Assembly (NCBI GenBank): GCA_023255415.1
Contig: JALRIN010000030.1
Span: 1 to 33,249 of the forward strand
Source of the DNA: Cypionkella sp.
Lineage (GTDB): Bacteria; Pseudomonadota; Alphaproteobacteria; Rhodobacterales; Rhodobacteraceae
Direction: 5' to 3'
DNA length: 33,249 bases
Shown: one piece after another, positions 11,117 through 19,114 of the stretch
How positions within the stretch are numbered: the stretch's first letter is position 1
How the letters are laid out: each line of letters opens with the position of its first letter
The notes under the pieces: model-generated
The model's input: the letters and a program-made list of their open reading frames with translations, nothing else
Databases searched by the model: none
Told to the model about the DNA's origin: nothing
Position numbers and translations under genes: made by a program

Positions 11117-12454
11117 ATGAATGTTCTCATGTGGTTCCGACAAGATCTTCGCATCCATGACCAAGCCGCCCTGACCCTTGCGGCGGGCTTGGGCGCGGTG
11201 GTGCCTGTGTATATTTTTGATCCCGATCACTGGGCGCGCTCTGACACCTCGGGGCGGCAGTTTCAGTTTATTGCCGAAGCTGTCGAGGATTTGCGCGGCG
11301 AACTGGCCAGCCTTGGCGCGGCCTTGCTGATCCGCACGGGCCCGGTAGCGCAGGTGCTGGCGCGGCTTTGCGCGCGCCATGCCATCACCACCATCGTCAC
11401 CCAAGGCAGCGCGCCGCGCGATCTGACCGATTGGGCGGCGGCATCGGGCATACAATGGCTGCAGGCCGAACAACCGCTGCAGGGCGAGCCCTTGCCGCCC
11501 CCCGCGCTGCGCTGTGTGGCCGATCTGATCTCGACCCCGCTGCCGGTGCCGCAACTGCTGCGGCTGGCCCCCGATGTTTGTGCGCACCGCCAACGCGGCG
11601 GACGTGGACAAGCGCTTGATCTGCTGAACACCTTTCTGACCACACGCGGCGAAAGCTATCACCGCGCCCAAGCGCAACCCCATAGCGCCGAGCGCGCCTC
11701 GTCGCGGCTGTCGCCGCATCTGGCGCAGGGCGCGGTGTCGCTGCGCGAGCTGGACCAAGCCATCACCGCGCGGCTGGCGGAACGGCCCTCGGGGCGCTGG
11801 ACCTCGGCCTTGGGCGGATTTGGCCGCAAACTTGCCGCCCGCGCGGTGTTGCCGCCCTGCCCCGCGCCAGATTTGGCCGCCATCGCTGCCACCTCTGGCC
11901 TGAACGCCTGGCTGCTGGGGCAAACCGGATTGCCGTTTCTGGATGCGCTGATGCGCTATCTGGCGGCGACAGGCTGGCTGAACGAGCCGCTGCGCGCGCT
12001 GGTGCTAAGCCTTGGCGTGCATCATCTGGGGCTGGACCCGATGCAGGCCAGCGCAGCCCTTGCCCGCCGTCTGACCGATTACGACCCCGCGCTGTTTTGG
12101 CCGCAAGCCCTGCGCATCGCAGGCCTGACGGCCGAAGCGCCACGGCTGTTTCACCCAATAAAACAAGCACTTGATCTGGACCCAGACGGCCAGTTCACCC
12201 GCCATTGGTTGCCAGAATTGGCCGCAGTGCCCGACAGCTGCCTGCAAAGCCCGTGGAAATGGGCGGGGGCTGCGCGGCTGTTGGGGCGGCGCTATCCCGA
12301 ACCGATGATCGACATCGCCACCGCGCATCGGGCCGCGCAAGAGGCGATCTGGGCGCGCTTTGGCCGACCCTTGCGGGTTGTCGCACAGCCCAGCCCAGCG
12401 CTGATCGAAAACCCCGCGCAACCGCTGCGGGGCCAATTGCGGTTAGAGTTTTAG
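11117..12454 (+). CDS. Divergent photolyase/cryptochrome-like FAD protein
   Basis: A homologue of DNA photolyases and cryptochromes, 445 residues. The N-terminal antenna domain is clear (MNVLMWFRQDLRIHDQAAL, then VYIFDP). The start of the FAD domain is recognisable as SRLSPHLAQGAVSLREL near residue 198, followed by GQTGLPFLDALMRYLAATGW. Further on the family signatures are eroded. Where photolyases have MHNR the sequence reads LNEP. The stretch that normally holds DxDxAxN and WQW reads DYDPALFWPQALRIAG, so the asparagine next to the flavin N5 and the tryptophans appear absent. PRLFHP and HWLPEL remain. It may be a light-sensing or DNA-repair protein with altered chemistry. The start at 11117 opens the domain but has a weak ribosome site; an in-frame start at 11099 is possible. 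Confidence 0.8.
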   Translation: MNVLMWFRQDLRIHDQAALTLAAGLGAVVPVYIFDPDHWARSDTSGRQFQFIAEAVEDLRGELASLGAALLIRTGPVAQVLARLCARHAITTIVTQGSAPRDLTDWAAASGIQWLQAEQPLQGEPLPPPALRCVADLISTPLPVPQLLRLAPDVCAHRQRGGRGQALDLLNTFLTTRGESYHRAQAQPHSAERASSRLSPHLAQGAVSLRELDQAITARLAERPSGRWTSALGGFGRKLAARAVLPPCPAPDLAAIAATSGLNAWLLGQTGLPFLDALMRYLAATGWLNEPLRALVLSLGVHHLGLDPMQASAALARRLTDYDPALFWPQALRIAGLTAEAPRLFHPIKQALDLDPDGQFTRHWLPELAAVPDSCLQSPWKWAGAARLLGRRYPEPMIDIATAHRAAQEAIWARFGRPLRVVAQPSPALIENPAQPLRGQLRLEF

Positions 12455-12886
12455 CGCCGCGGCCTCTAACTTGGCCAAGGTGGTCTGCCCCAGACGATCG
12501 GCACCAAACTGCAGCGCGCCCTGACAGATCTTGCGGCTGGGAAAGGTCATGGTCTGGGTGATCTGGCTGCCCCCGACTGCGGGCGCAAGTTCGACCACAA
12601 TCTGCATCGGATCAGGCCCATCTGCCCCGTCGTCCAACAAAAACGCAAGCCGCTGCAGCGGCGCAATCAGGGTGTATCGGTGCCGGTTTGGCCAAACCTT
12701 GCCATCCGGCCCGATCATATCAAAGCACCACTGCCCGCCTTGGCGCAGGTCTATCTCTTTGGTGATACAGTGATATCCCTCGGGCCCGAACCACTGCGGC
12801 AAGATCGCAGGATCGCTCCAACAGCGCCAAACATCCGCCACAGGCGCGGCCATCTGGCGGTGCAATACGATCTGACGGTCTTGCAT
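12443..12886 (-). CDS. SRPBCC/AHSA1 domain protein (second of a pair)
   Basis: A single START-like (SRPBCC, AHSA1 type) domain of 147 residues. Such domains form a hydrophobic cavity, but the ligand is unknown. The typical opening is visible (HRQMAAPVADVWRCWSDPAILPQWFGP), followed by the central G-G-x-W strand (RQGGQWCFDM) and a C-terminal helix. It follows the other AHSA1 gene directly: the upstream TGA and this ATG share a base (TGATG at 12884-12888), with GGGG just upstream, indicating translational coupling. A GTG one codon earlier is an alternative start. The 3' end overlaps the photolyase-like gene by 12 bases. Confidence 0.85.
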   Translation of the reverse strand: MQDRQIVLHRQMAAPVADVWRCWSDPAILPQWFGPEGYHCITKEIDLRQGGQWCFDMIGPDGKVWPNRHRYTLIAPLQRLAFLLDDGADGPDPMQIVVELAPAVGGSQITQTMTFPSRKICQGALQFGADRLGQTTLAKLEAAALKL

Positions 12887-13350
12887 CACAGGCCCCTCGC
12901 ATAGGCTTCCAACTGATCCACCACCGTGCCCCAGCCCTGATGGAAACCCATTTGCCGATGCGTCTCGGCTGCCTCGGCGCTGCGGTGGCGGGCAATCGCG
13001 GTATAGCGGCTGCGATTGTTGCCCAGATCGTCAAGGGTGATGATCGCGGTCATAAACGGCTCGGGCGCGGGTTTCCAACCCTCGGTATAGGCATCTGTAA
13101 ACACAAGCTTTTTATCTGGCACAATCTCAAGCCAGACGCCGTTGTTCTGCATCAAGGCGCCGTCCACATCAAAGGTGGTGTTAAAAGCACCGCCGACACG
13201 CAGGTCGATATGGCAGGCTACCACCCGATGCGGTTTGGGCACGAAAAACTGCGGGATATGCTGGCTTTGGGTCCAGCAAGCAAAAAGCACCGCAGGCGGC
13301 AGGGCAATCTCGCGCGTCAGGCTCAGGTCAAGGGCGGGATCCAGGATCAT
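12886..13350 (-). CDS. SRPBCC/AHSA1 domain protein (first of a pair)
   Basis: A 154-residue single-domain START-like protein. The domain opens at TREIALPPAVLFACWTQSQH, with PQFFVPKPH at the position of the partner's WFGP. It continues with RVGGAFNTTF and closes with a helix containing HQGWGTVVDQLEAYA. This GW..T..KLE-type ending is usual for AHSA1 proteins. The ATG at 13350 has GGAG about 9 bases upstream. It is the first gene of a two-gene operon with a related protein, so the pair probably arose by tandem duplication. In many bacteria such genes follow an ArsR-type repressor; none is present here. Confidence 0.87.
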   Translation of the reverse strand: MILDPALDLSLTREIALPPAVLFACWTQSQHIPQFFVPKPHRVVACHIDLRVGGAFNTTFDVDGALMQNNGVWLEIVPDKKLVFTDAYTEGWKPAPEPFMTAIITLDDLGNNRSRYTAIARHRSAEAAETHRQMGFHQGWGTVVDQLEAYARGL

Positions 13351-13419
13351 CGGAAGGCTCCAACAGGAAAATACCGCCTTACGCTATCACAATGCCGCAA
13401 TCGCGCCAGATCTCTTCTT

Positions 13420-13471
13420 TCAAAGCGCTTTCAAAAATCGCAGGCAAGTGTTTTCAGCATTGCCCTGAAAA
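13420..13471. promoter_or_regulatory. Operator-like repeats upstream of glcB
   Basis: CTTTCAAA occurs twice 11 bases apart, about one helical turn, at 13418-13436, around the perfect palindrome AAAGCGCTTT (13422-13431). A second symmetric site, TTTTCAG (13451-13457) with CTGAAAA (13465-13471), is separated by 7 bases. Both lie upstream of the probable glcB promoter, a usual place for an activator, and the glyoxylate shunt is normally carbon-source controlled. The binding protein is not known. Confidence 0.45.
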
Positions 13472-13487
13472 TAGCGCCCGCGTGAAC

Positions 13488-13515
13488 TTGCCGTCGGGGG
13501 GCATTGTGCTAGGTT
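13488..13515 (+). promoter_or_regulatory. Probable glcB promoter
   Basis: TTGCCG (13488-13493) and TAGGTT (13510-13515) are 16 bases apart, and TGC directly precedes the -10, giving an extended -10. Transcription would begin near 13522, about 23 bases before the glcB ATG. The tRNA promoter at 28159-28186 has the same architecture. Confidence 0.45.
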
Positions 13516-13544
13516 GCGGCCAAATATTCGTCCAGGAGGAACCT

Positions 13545-15689
13545 ATGACCCAACGTGTCACCCGTGCCGGCTTGCAAGTGGATAAAATCCTTGCAGATTT
13601 CATCGAAACCAAGGCCCTGATAGGCAGTGGCGTCGGCGCAGATGACTTCTGGGCTGGCCTGAGCGATCTGGCGGTGACCCAAGGGGCCAAGAACCGCGCT
13701 CTGCTGGCAAAACGGGATGCGCTGCAAACCCAGATTGACGACTGGCACATCGCCCACCGCGACGCGCCGCATGATCCGGCTGCCTATAAGGCGTTTTTGC
13801 AAGAGATCGGCTATCTGCTGCCCGAGGGCGAGGATTTCCAGATCGACACCGCCAATGTTGACCCCGAAATCGCCAGCATCCCCGGCCCGCAGCTGGTGGT
13901 GCCGATCACCAATGCCCGCTATGCGCTGAACGCGGCCAATGCGCGGTGGGGCAGCCTTTATGACGCGTTTTATGGCACCGACGCCATGGGCAGCGCCGCA
14001 CCTGCGGGTGGCTACGACAAGGGCCGCGGTGCCCGTGTTGTCGCTCGCGCGCGGGTGTTTTTGGACGAGGCCTTTCCGATTGCCGGCGCAAGCCATGCCG
14101 ATGTGCGCCGCTATCATGTGCAAAATGGCGCGCTTTTGATCGACGATCTGCCGCTGGTCACCCCTACAAAATTCGCAGGCTATCGTGGTAACCCCAAAGC
14201 GCCGGATTCGGTGCTGTTGGTTAACAACGGCCTGCATGTCGAGCTGATCTTTGACCGCGCCCATTTGATTGGCAGCCGCGATCAGGCCTGCCTTGCCGAT
14301 ATCGTGCTGGAAAGCGCTGTCTCGGCGATTATGGACTGCGAAGATTCCGTGGCCTGCGTCGATGGTGCCGACAAGACCCAAGCCTATGAGAACTGGCTGG
14401 GCCTGATGCAGGGCAGCCTGAGTGCCGATCTTTCAAAAGGCGGGCGCCAGATCACCCGCAAGCTTTCGGCAGACCGCAGCTTTACCGCGCCCGATGGCAG
14501 CACACTGACGCTGAAAGGCCGCGCGCTGTTGTGGATCCGCAACGTTGGCCATCTGATGACCAACCCTGCGATTTTGCTGCCCGATGGCTCGGAAATCTTT
14601 GAAGGTCTGATGGATGCGCTGGTCACCACCCTGATCGCCAAGCATGACCTGCAAAAGACCGAAGGCCTGCGCAATTCGCACCATGGCTCGGTCTATGTGG
14701 TAAAGCCAAAAATGCACGGCCCCGAAGAAGTGGCCTTTGCCGCCGAAACCTTTGACCGGGTTGAAGACATCCTTGGTCTGCCGCGCAATACCGTCAAAAT
14801 CGGTATCATGGACGAAGAGCGTCGCACCTCGGTCAACCTGAAATCCTGTATCCGTGCGGCGAAATCGCGTGTGGCCTTTATCAACACCGGCTTTCTGGAC
14901 CGCACCGGCGACGAGATCCACACCTCGATGGAAGCAGGGCCATTCTCGCGCAAGGATTTCATCAAGCGCAAATCCTGGATCGGCGGCTATGAAAACCAGA
15001 ACGTCGATATCGGTCTGGAATGTGGCCTGTCGGGGCGCGCACAGATCGGCAAGGGCATGTGGGCGGCCCCCGATCTGATGGCAGCAATGCTGGAACAAAA
15101 GATCGACCATCCCAAAGCCGGTGCCAACTGCGCTTGGGTGCCCTCGCCTACCGCGGCCACGCTGCATGCCTTGCATTATCACAAGGTCGATGTCTTTGCG
15201 GTGCAAAAGCGGCTGAAGGCTGGCGGTCGTCGCGCCTATGTCGAGACCATTTTGGAAATTCCATTGGCCTCGTATCAAAAATGGACCACTGCGCAGATCA
15301 TGGCCGAGGTGGAAAACAACGCCCAAGGCATCTTGGGCTATGTGGTGCGCTGGATTGATCAGGGTGTTGGCTGCTCGAAAGTGCCCGACGTGCATGATGT
15401 CGGCCTGATGGAAGACCGCGCCACCTGCCGGATTTCTGCCCAGCATATCGCTAATTGGCTGCATCACGGCATCGTCTCGGCTGATGAGGTCGAAGCGGCT
15501 TTGCGCAAAATGGCCGCTGTGGTGGACCGTCAAAACGCGGGCGATCCTGCCTATACCCCGATGGCCCCCGGCTTTGACGGCATCGCCTATAAAGCCACGC
15601 AAGACCTTGTTTTCAAAGGCCGCGTGCAGCCATCAGGCTATACCGAACCCGTGCTGCACGCCCGCCGGCTGGAGCTTAAGGCGCGCTGA
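13545..15689 (+). CDS. glcB: Malate synthase G
   Basis: Condenses glyoxylate with acetyl-CoA to malate, the second step of the glyoxylate shunt; cytosolic and Mg-dependent. The protein has 714 residues, the normal size of the G isoform (about 720). The TIM-barrel core is clear, with SAIMDCEDSVACVDGADK, the catalytic stretch KIGIMDEERRTSVNLK, and FINTGFLDRTGDEIHTSMEAGP. The C-terminal CoA-side region has GCSKVPDVHDVGLMEDRATCRISAQH. The ATG at 13545 is set by a strong AGGAGGA site 4 bases upstream. The open frame further upstream covers the promoter and is not coding. Isocitrate lyase is not in the window. The 3' end overlaps bolA on the other strand by 14 bases. Confidence 0.97.
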   Translation: MTQRVTRAGLQVDKILADFIETKALIGSGVGADDFWAGLSDLAVTQGAKNRALLAKRDALQTQIDDWHIAHRDAPHDPAAYKAFLQEIGYLLPEGEDFQIDTANVDPEIASIPGPQLVVPITNARYALNAANARWGSLYDAFYGTDAMGSAAPAGGYDKGRGARVVARARVFLDEAFPIAGASHADVRRYHVQNGALLIDDLPLVTPTKFAGYRGNPKAPDSVLLVNNGLHVELIFDRAHLIGSRDQACLADIVLESAVSAIMDCEDSVACVDGADKTQAYENWLGLMQGSLSADLSKGGRQITRKLSADRSFTAPDGSTLTLKGRALLWIRNVGHLMTNPAILLPDGSEIFEGLMDALVTTLIAKHDLQKTEGLRNSHHGSVYVVKPKMHGPEEVAFAAETFDRVEDILGLPRNTVKIGIMDEERRTSVNLKSCIRAAKSRVAFINTGFLDRTGDEIHTSMEAGPFSRKDFIKRKSWIGGYENQNVDIGLECGLSGRAQIGKGMWAAPDLMAAMLEQKIDHPKAGANCAWVPSPTAATLHALHYHKVDVFAVQKRLKAGGRRAYVETILEIPLASYQKWTTAQIMAEVENNAQGILGYVVRWIDQGVGCSKVPDVHDVGLMEDRATCRISAQHIANWLHHGIVSADEVEAALRKMAAVVDRQNAGDPAYTPMAPGFDGIAYKATQDLVFKGRVQPSGYTEPVLHARRLELKAR

Positions 15690-15933
15690 TATCCAAGGCC
15701 AGCGCGTGAATGCGCTGGTTTAAATCGCCAATCGCTGCATGAACGGCCCGGTGTCGCGCCACCCGCGACATCGGGCCAAAATCTTTCGCGCGGATCAGCA
15801 CGGTGAAATGGCTCTCTCCGGTGCCATCATCGCCCATATGGCCCGCGTGTTTATGGCTGTCATTGATCACCTCTAGGCGTTCGGGCGCAAAAGCTGCGGT
15901 CAATCGCTGTGTCAACTCTTTCTCGATGCTCAT
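15676..15933 (-). CDS. bolA: BolA family protein
   Basis: A small (85-residue) BolA domain protein. BolA proteins pair with monothiol glutaredoxins in iron-sulfur and stress biology, and some act as regulators. The family pattern is visible: an N-terminal helix (EKELTQRLTAAF), the H/S-rich loop NDSHKHAGHMG, the strand GESHFTVLIRA, and the helix-turn-helix-like stretch VARHRAVHAAI. The ATG at 15933 gives the usual start. A TTG 12 bases upstream is in frame but sits right against the AAGGGGG ribosome site. It is divergent from the J-domain gene, and this pairing next to cobS/cobT is common in alphaproteobacteria. Confidence 0.88.
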   Translation of the reverse strand: MSIEKELTQRLTAAFAPERLEVINDSHKHAGHMGDDGTGESHFTVLIRAKDFGPMSRVARHRAVHAAIGDLNQRIHALALDISAP

Positions 15934-16006
15934 TTTTTCGTGCAACCCCCTTCAATCTGCCGCTCAAAAGGCTAAACTCTTGCCTCCGAGTCGGAAAGGC
16001 CAGAAC

Positions 16007-16639
16007 ATGACAAACCGTCCCCCCTTCGAGTTCGACATCCGCGTTTCATCGGATAAAGCCAAGCGCAAAACCACGCGCCGTGGCATGTCGGGGGCGTTTG
16101 AAACCTCGAACAAGGCCTGCGATTTCCCCAATTGCAAAGAAAAAGGCGCCTATCGCGCCCCCAAAAGCCCCGATCATCTGGACGAATACTTTTGGTTCTG
16201 CCGCGATCACATCCGCGAATATAACCTGAAGTGGAACTTCTTTGGCACCGCCACCGACGAGGAATTCCAAAAGCTGTTGGAAAAAGACCGTTTGTGGGAG
16301 CGCGAGACCAAACCGTTTTCGCGCAAGGATGATGGCAACGCCTGGCACCGCATTGGTGTTGATGATCCGATGTCTTTGCTGGGCAACAACGCCACGCGCA
16401 ACCCGGCCAAGCCCACCTCGAACGCAACCCGCAAACTGCCCGCAACCGAGCGCAAGGCGATCGAGATTCTGGATGCGCGCGACACTTGGACAAAGACCGA
16501 TATCCGCAAGCAATACAAAGGCTTGGTCAAAGACCTGCACCCCGACATGAACGGCGGCGACCGGTCAGACGAAGACCGCCTGCAAGAGGTGGTCTGGGCT
16601 TGGGATCAGATCAAAGACAGCCGCTATTTCAAAGAATAA
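16007..16639 (+). CDS. J-domain protein with an N-terminal cysteine motif
   Basis: A 210-residue protein with a C-terminal J domain, the part of DnaJ-type co-chaperones that stimulates DnaK ATPase activity. The HPD tripeptide is at 178-180 (KDLHPDMNGGD), preceded by the helix DIRKQYKGLVK and followed by a short final helix. So the J domain is at the C-terminus, unlike classical DnaJ. In the N-terminal half C38, C43, C65 and H68 (CX4C, 21 residues, CX2H) could bind a metal ion. The start at 16007 follows GGAAAGG. I recall this protein type beside bolA, cobS and cobT in many alphaproteobacteria. The client is unknown. The stop is one base away from the stop of the opposite glycosyltransferase gene. 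Confidence 0.88.
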   Translation: MTNRPPFEFDIRVSSDKAKRKTTRRGMSGAFETSNKACDFPNCKEKGAYRAPKSPDHLDEYFWFCRDHIREYNLKWNFFGTATDEEFQKLLEKDRLWERETKPFSRKDDGNAWHRIGVDDPMSLLGNNATRNPAKPTSNATRKLPATERKAIEILDARDTWTKTDIRKQYKGLVKDLHPDMNGGDRSDEDRLQEVVWAWDQIKDSRYFKE

Positions 16640-16640
16640 C

Positions 16641-18287
16641 TCAGGCGCGGCGCAGCAGGTTGTATTTCAACAGCCAGATCACGACCCTTGCCGCCTGCCG
16701 TGTTTTCAGCCCGCAGGCCGCCTCAATTGCGGCCAAATCGCAGCCGCCACTGGCCTGCACGGTCGCAAGCACAGCCCCGATCTGCTCGGCTGAGGCAAAC
16801 ATCCGTTTGGTGGCAATATAATTGCGAATGCGCAGCAAGGTTTGCAGATCTGGCCCGCCCAAGACTGCAACAAAACGCTGATTTTGCAGCGTCACCTGTT
16901 CGGTCGGATAGCTGGCAAAGTAATTGCTTGGCGAAGGTGCGATTGGCAAAGCATCGGCACGATAGCGCTGGCGTGGGGCTGCGGCCCGCATCACCTCTTG
17001 CTCGGCCCAAAGCGCCTGCATCTGTGGCACGACAACCGACCAATCATAATGCGTCCGCACATGTGCCAGCGCCGCTTGACCCATACGACGGCGCAAATCG
17101 CCATCGCGCGCTAGTGTCAAAATCCGCGACATCAGCTCGTCTTGATCAATCTCGGTCATCGCCGAGGTCGCAGCGCAATATTGCAGGTAATTGTCGGTTC
17201 CGCCCTGATAGCGCAGCGCTTCTTGTGCCAGATAAAGCCCGGGCAGGCTGCGGCTGGTCACGCGAAACCCCACCTCGGCGGGCACCGTGTCTTTCAAACC
17301 GTCCCAATCCGAGACCAAAAGCGGCAGGCCCGCAGCCATGCCTTCCAATGGGGCAAGACCAAAAGTTTCCTGAATGTTATCAATCAGGAACATAAAGACA
17401 TCCGCCCCCGACAAGGCCGCCTTGCGTTCTGCCGCATTGCCGCCATCCAGCAGGGCAAAGCCCACATCCGGCATCAGGCTCTTTGCGCCCTCTTCAAAGA
17501 CTTTTCGCGAATAATCTTCGCGAAACTGGCCACAAAACACCACATGCAGCTTGCGATCAGGCAGCTGCGCCTGTGCGGCCTGCATCGCCAGATAGGTCGG
17601 CAGCGGGTCGAATTTTTCATGCGGGGTCAGCCGCGCGATAGTGGCAAAGACCACATCCTGCGGTGCTGCGCCCAGCCTTGCACGCAGACCGGCCCCTGCG
17701 GCGGCATCTGGGGCAAAATCATTGCAATGCACCCCCAGTGGGATCACAGGCAGCATCGGGCGCGCAGGTGGATCGGCGCGCAGGTGGTGCCGCATATGGT
17801 CGTCAGACAGATCCATCATGTGATTGACCGAAGCCAGCACCGACTTCGAGGTGCAAATCACCGCATCCCATGGCTTAACCGGCGCCATACGCAGATCGAA
17901 AAACCCCTGCATCACCGCTGCGGTCGAGGTGGTATGGGTGATGCCACAGATCGACCAGGCCTGCGTGCCATAGGGTGCGCGCCGCCAAGCCTCGGCGCTG
18001 AAATTCGGGCTGGGGTAGAAATAGGTTGAAACAGGCGCAATGGTTTCAGGCTGTATAAGCCCAACCCTGCGCACCGGCACACCAGGGCGCAACACTTGCG
18101 CCAAATCCCGCACCGGAGCCAAGGCATCATCGCCCCCATGCAGGGCCAGCACAAATTCATCGACGTCAGCATGGCGCAAAAAGCCCTTTAAAAACGACTC
18201 GCCCGCGACCCTACGGCCGTTAATGCCCTTGGCCACGGGGTCAAAACCGTCTTGCGCATACCAAACTGCTGCGTTTGTCTTGCTCAT
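16641..18287 (-). CDS. GT4-type glycosyltransferase with an extra C-terminal domain
   Basis: A 548-residue protein with a GT-B glycosyltransferase core, which transfers a sugar from a nucleotide sugar. The C-terminal Rossmann half is typical of family GT4: VIPLGVHCNDF, then ATIARLTPHEKFD, then IQETFGLAPLEGMAAGLPLLVSD with the EX7E motif. After about residue 430 there is an additional region. It includes a basic helical part (RNYIATKRMFASAEQ) and a final stretch, LKTRQAARVVIWLLKYNLLR, that looks like a winged-helix or similar helical domain, unusual for GT4. No signal or membrane segment is seen. The ATG at 18287 has GGAGCG 6 bases upstream and overlaps the upstream methyltransferase stop (ATGA). 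Sugar and acceptor are unknown; a surface polysaccharide is a guess. Confidence 0.87.
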   Translation of the reverse strand: MSKTNAAVWYAQDGFDPVAKGINGRRVAGESFLKGFLRHADVDEFVLALHGGDDALAPVRDLAQVLRPGVPVRRVGLIQPETIAPVSTYFYPSPNFSAEAWRRAPYGTQAWSICGITHTTSTAAVMQGFFDLRMAPVKPWDAVICTSKSVLASVNHMMDLSDDHMRHHLRADPPARPMLPVIPLGVHCNDFAPDAAAGAGLRARLGAAPQDVVFATIARLTPHEKFDPLPTYLAMQAAQAQLPDRKLHVVFCGQFREDYSRKVFEEGAKSLMPDVGFALLDGGNAAERKAALSGADVFMFLIDNIQETFGLAPLEGMAAGLPLLVSDWDGLKDTVPAEVGFRVTSRSLPGLYLAQEALRYQGGTDNYLQYCAATSAMTEIDQDELMSRILTLARDGDLRRRMGQAALAHVRTHYDWSVVVPQMQALWAEQEVMRAAAPRQRYRADALPIAPSPSNYFASYPTEQVTLQNQRFVAVLGGPDLQTLLRIRNYIATKRMFASAEQIGAVLATVQASGGCDLAAIEAACGLKTRQAARVVIWLLKYNLLRRA

Positions 18288-19087
18288 TTGCGCTCCATCC
18301 ATAGCCAAGGCGTCGGACCGCCGCGCCATTCCCATAGCGCGATCAGCCGATCCAGATCGCTGAAGCCCTCCATCCAGGCTGGCAAGGCACTGTCATCCAA
18401 TTTGCGCCCAATCAGCCGCAGATTATGCGTGGCCTTAAACCGCTCGGCAATTTTTCGACTAAGACCGGGCTGAAAGCTTTCATGCGTCTCAACCAGAATA
18501 TCTGCAGACAGCAGGCCCTGCGCGCGGCTTGGGTCCAGCAAATCGTCTTCGCCGCCTTCGATGTCACAGACCACAAGCGTATTTTGGCTGCGACAAACAT
18601 CGAAATCCGCATGCGCCATCAGACCGCCAATCTGCACCCGATCGGCCACGTCATTTGCCGCAGCAAGCCCGCGACACATCTCTTGTGCCGATGGGTTGGC
18701 ATCGCGCGCCCAGACCTGCGCCAGCGGCATCCGCCGTGCCAGGCCCACGGCGTAATATCCCTCGGCCGAACCGACATCGATTACCAGATCATAGCTGCGC
18801 GTCACGATGTCTTCGATCACAGGCGCCAAAGAGGCCTCATAGCAGCCCAGCAGCCGTGCCACCCGCGCGCCTTCAGAGGCGCCAACGACATAGTTCATCC
18901 CCTTGAAAGGCCCAGACAAAACCACACGTCCCGACTTTGCTTCCAAGGTGTTAATGACCATTTCAGACCGCCATTTTGCCAAAAGCCGCAGCGCGAGTTC
19001 AAGCTTGTCTGGATCGTCTGGCCCATCAAGAATCTGCTTCACCGCTTGAGTGGCGATGATGGTAAGCTGAGACACGGGCTTGGCCAA
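18284..19087 (-). CDS. FkbM-like SAM-dependent methyltransferase
   Basis: A probable O-methyltransferase of 267 residues. The SAM-binding motif is DLVIDVGSAEGYYAVGLARR, followed by an acidic second strand (VWARDANPSA) and VVCDIEGGEDDLLD, the DIEGxE pattern seen in FkbM-type enzymes. These often act on sugars or polyketide-like glycans, consistent with the coupled glycosyltransferase. The start chosen is TTG at 19087, because a perfect AGGAGGT (19094-19100) lies 6 bases upstream. A GTG at 19114 is in frame but would put that ribosome site inside the gene. The ATGA overlap with the next gene indicates one translation-coupled operon. Confidence 0.82.
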   Translation of the reverse strand: MAKPVSQLTIIATQAVKQILDGPDDPDKLELALRLLAKWRSEMVINTLEAKSGRVVLSGPFKGMNYVVGASEGARVARLLGCYEASLAPVIEDIVTRSYDLVIDVGSAEGYYAVGLARRMPLAQVWARDANPSAQEMCRGLAAANDVADRVQIGGLMAHADFDVCRSQNTLVVCDIEGGEDDLLDPSRAQGLLSADILVETHESFQPGLSRKIAERFKATHNLRLIGRKLDDSALPAWMEGFSDLDRLIALWEWRGGPTPWLWMERK

Positions 19088-19114
19088 AACGGCACCTCCT
19101 ACAAAACGGGCCAC

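Noticed and set aside
14433..15602. 389-codon open frame on the minus strand inside glcB
   Set aside because: It is the antisense of conserved malate synthase sequence, with no known domain and no start signal.
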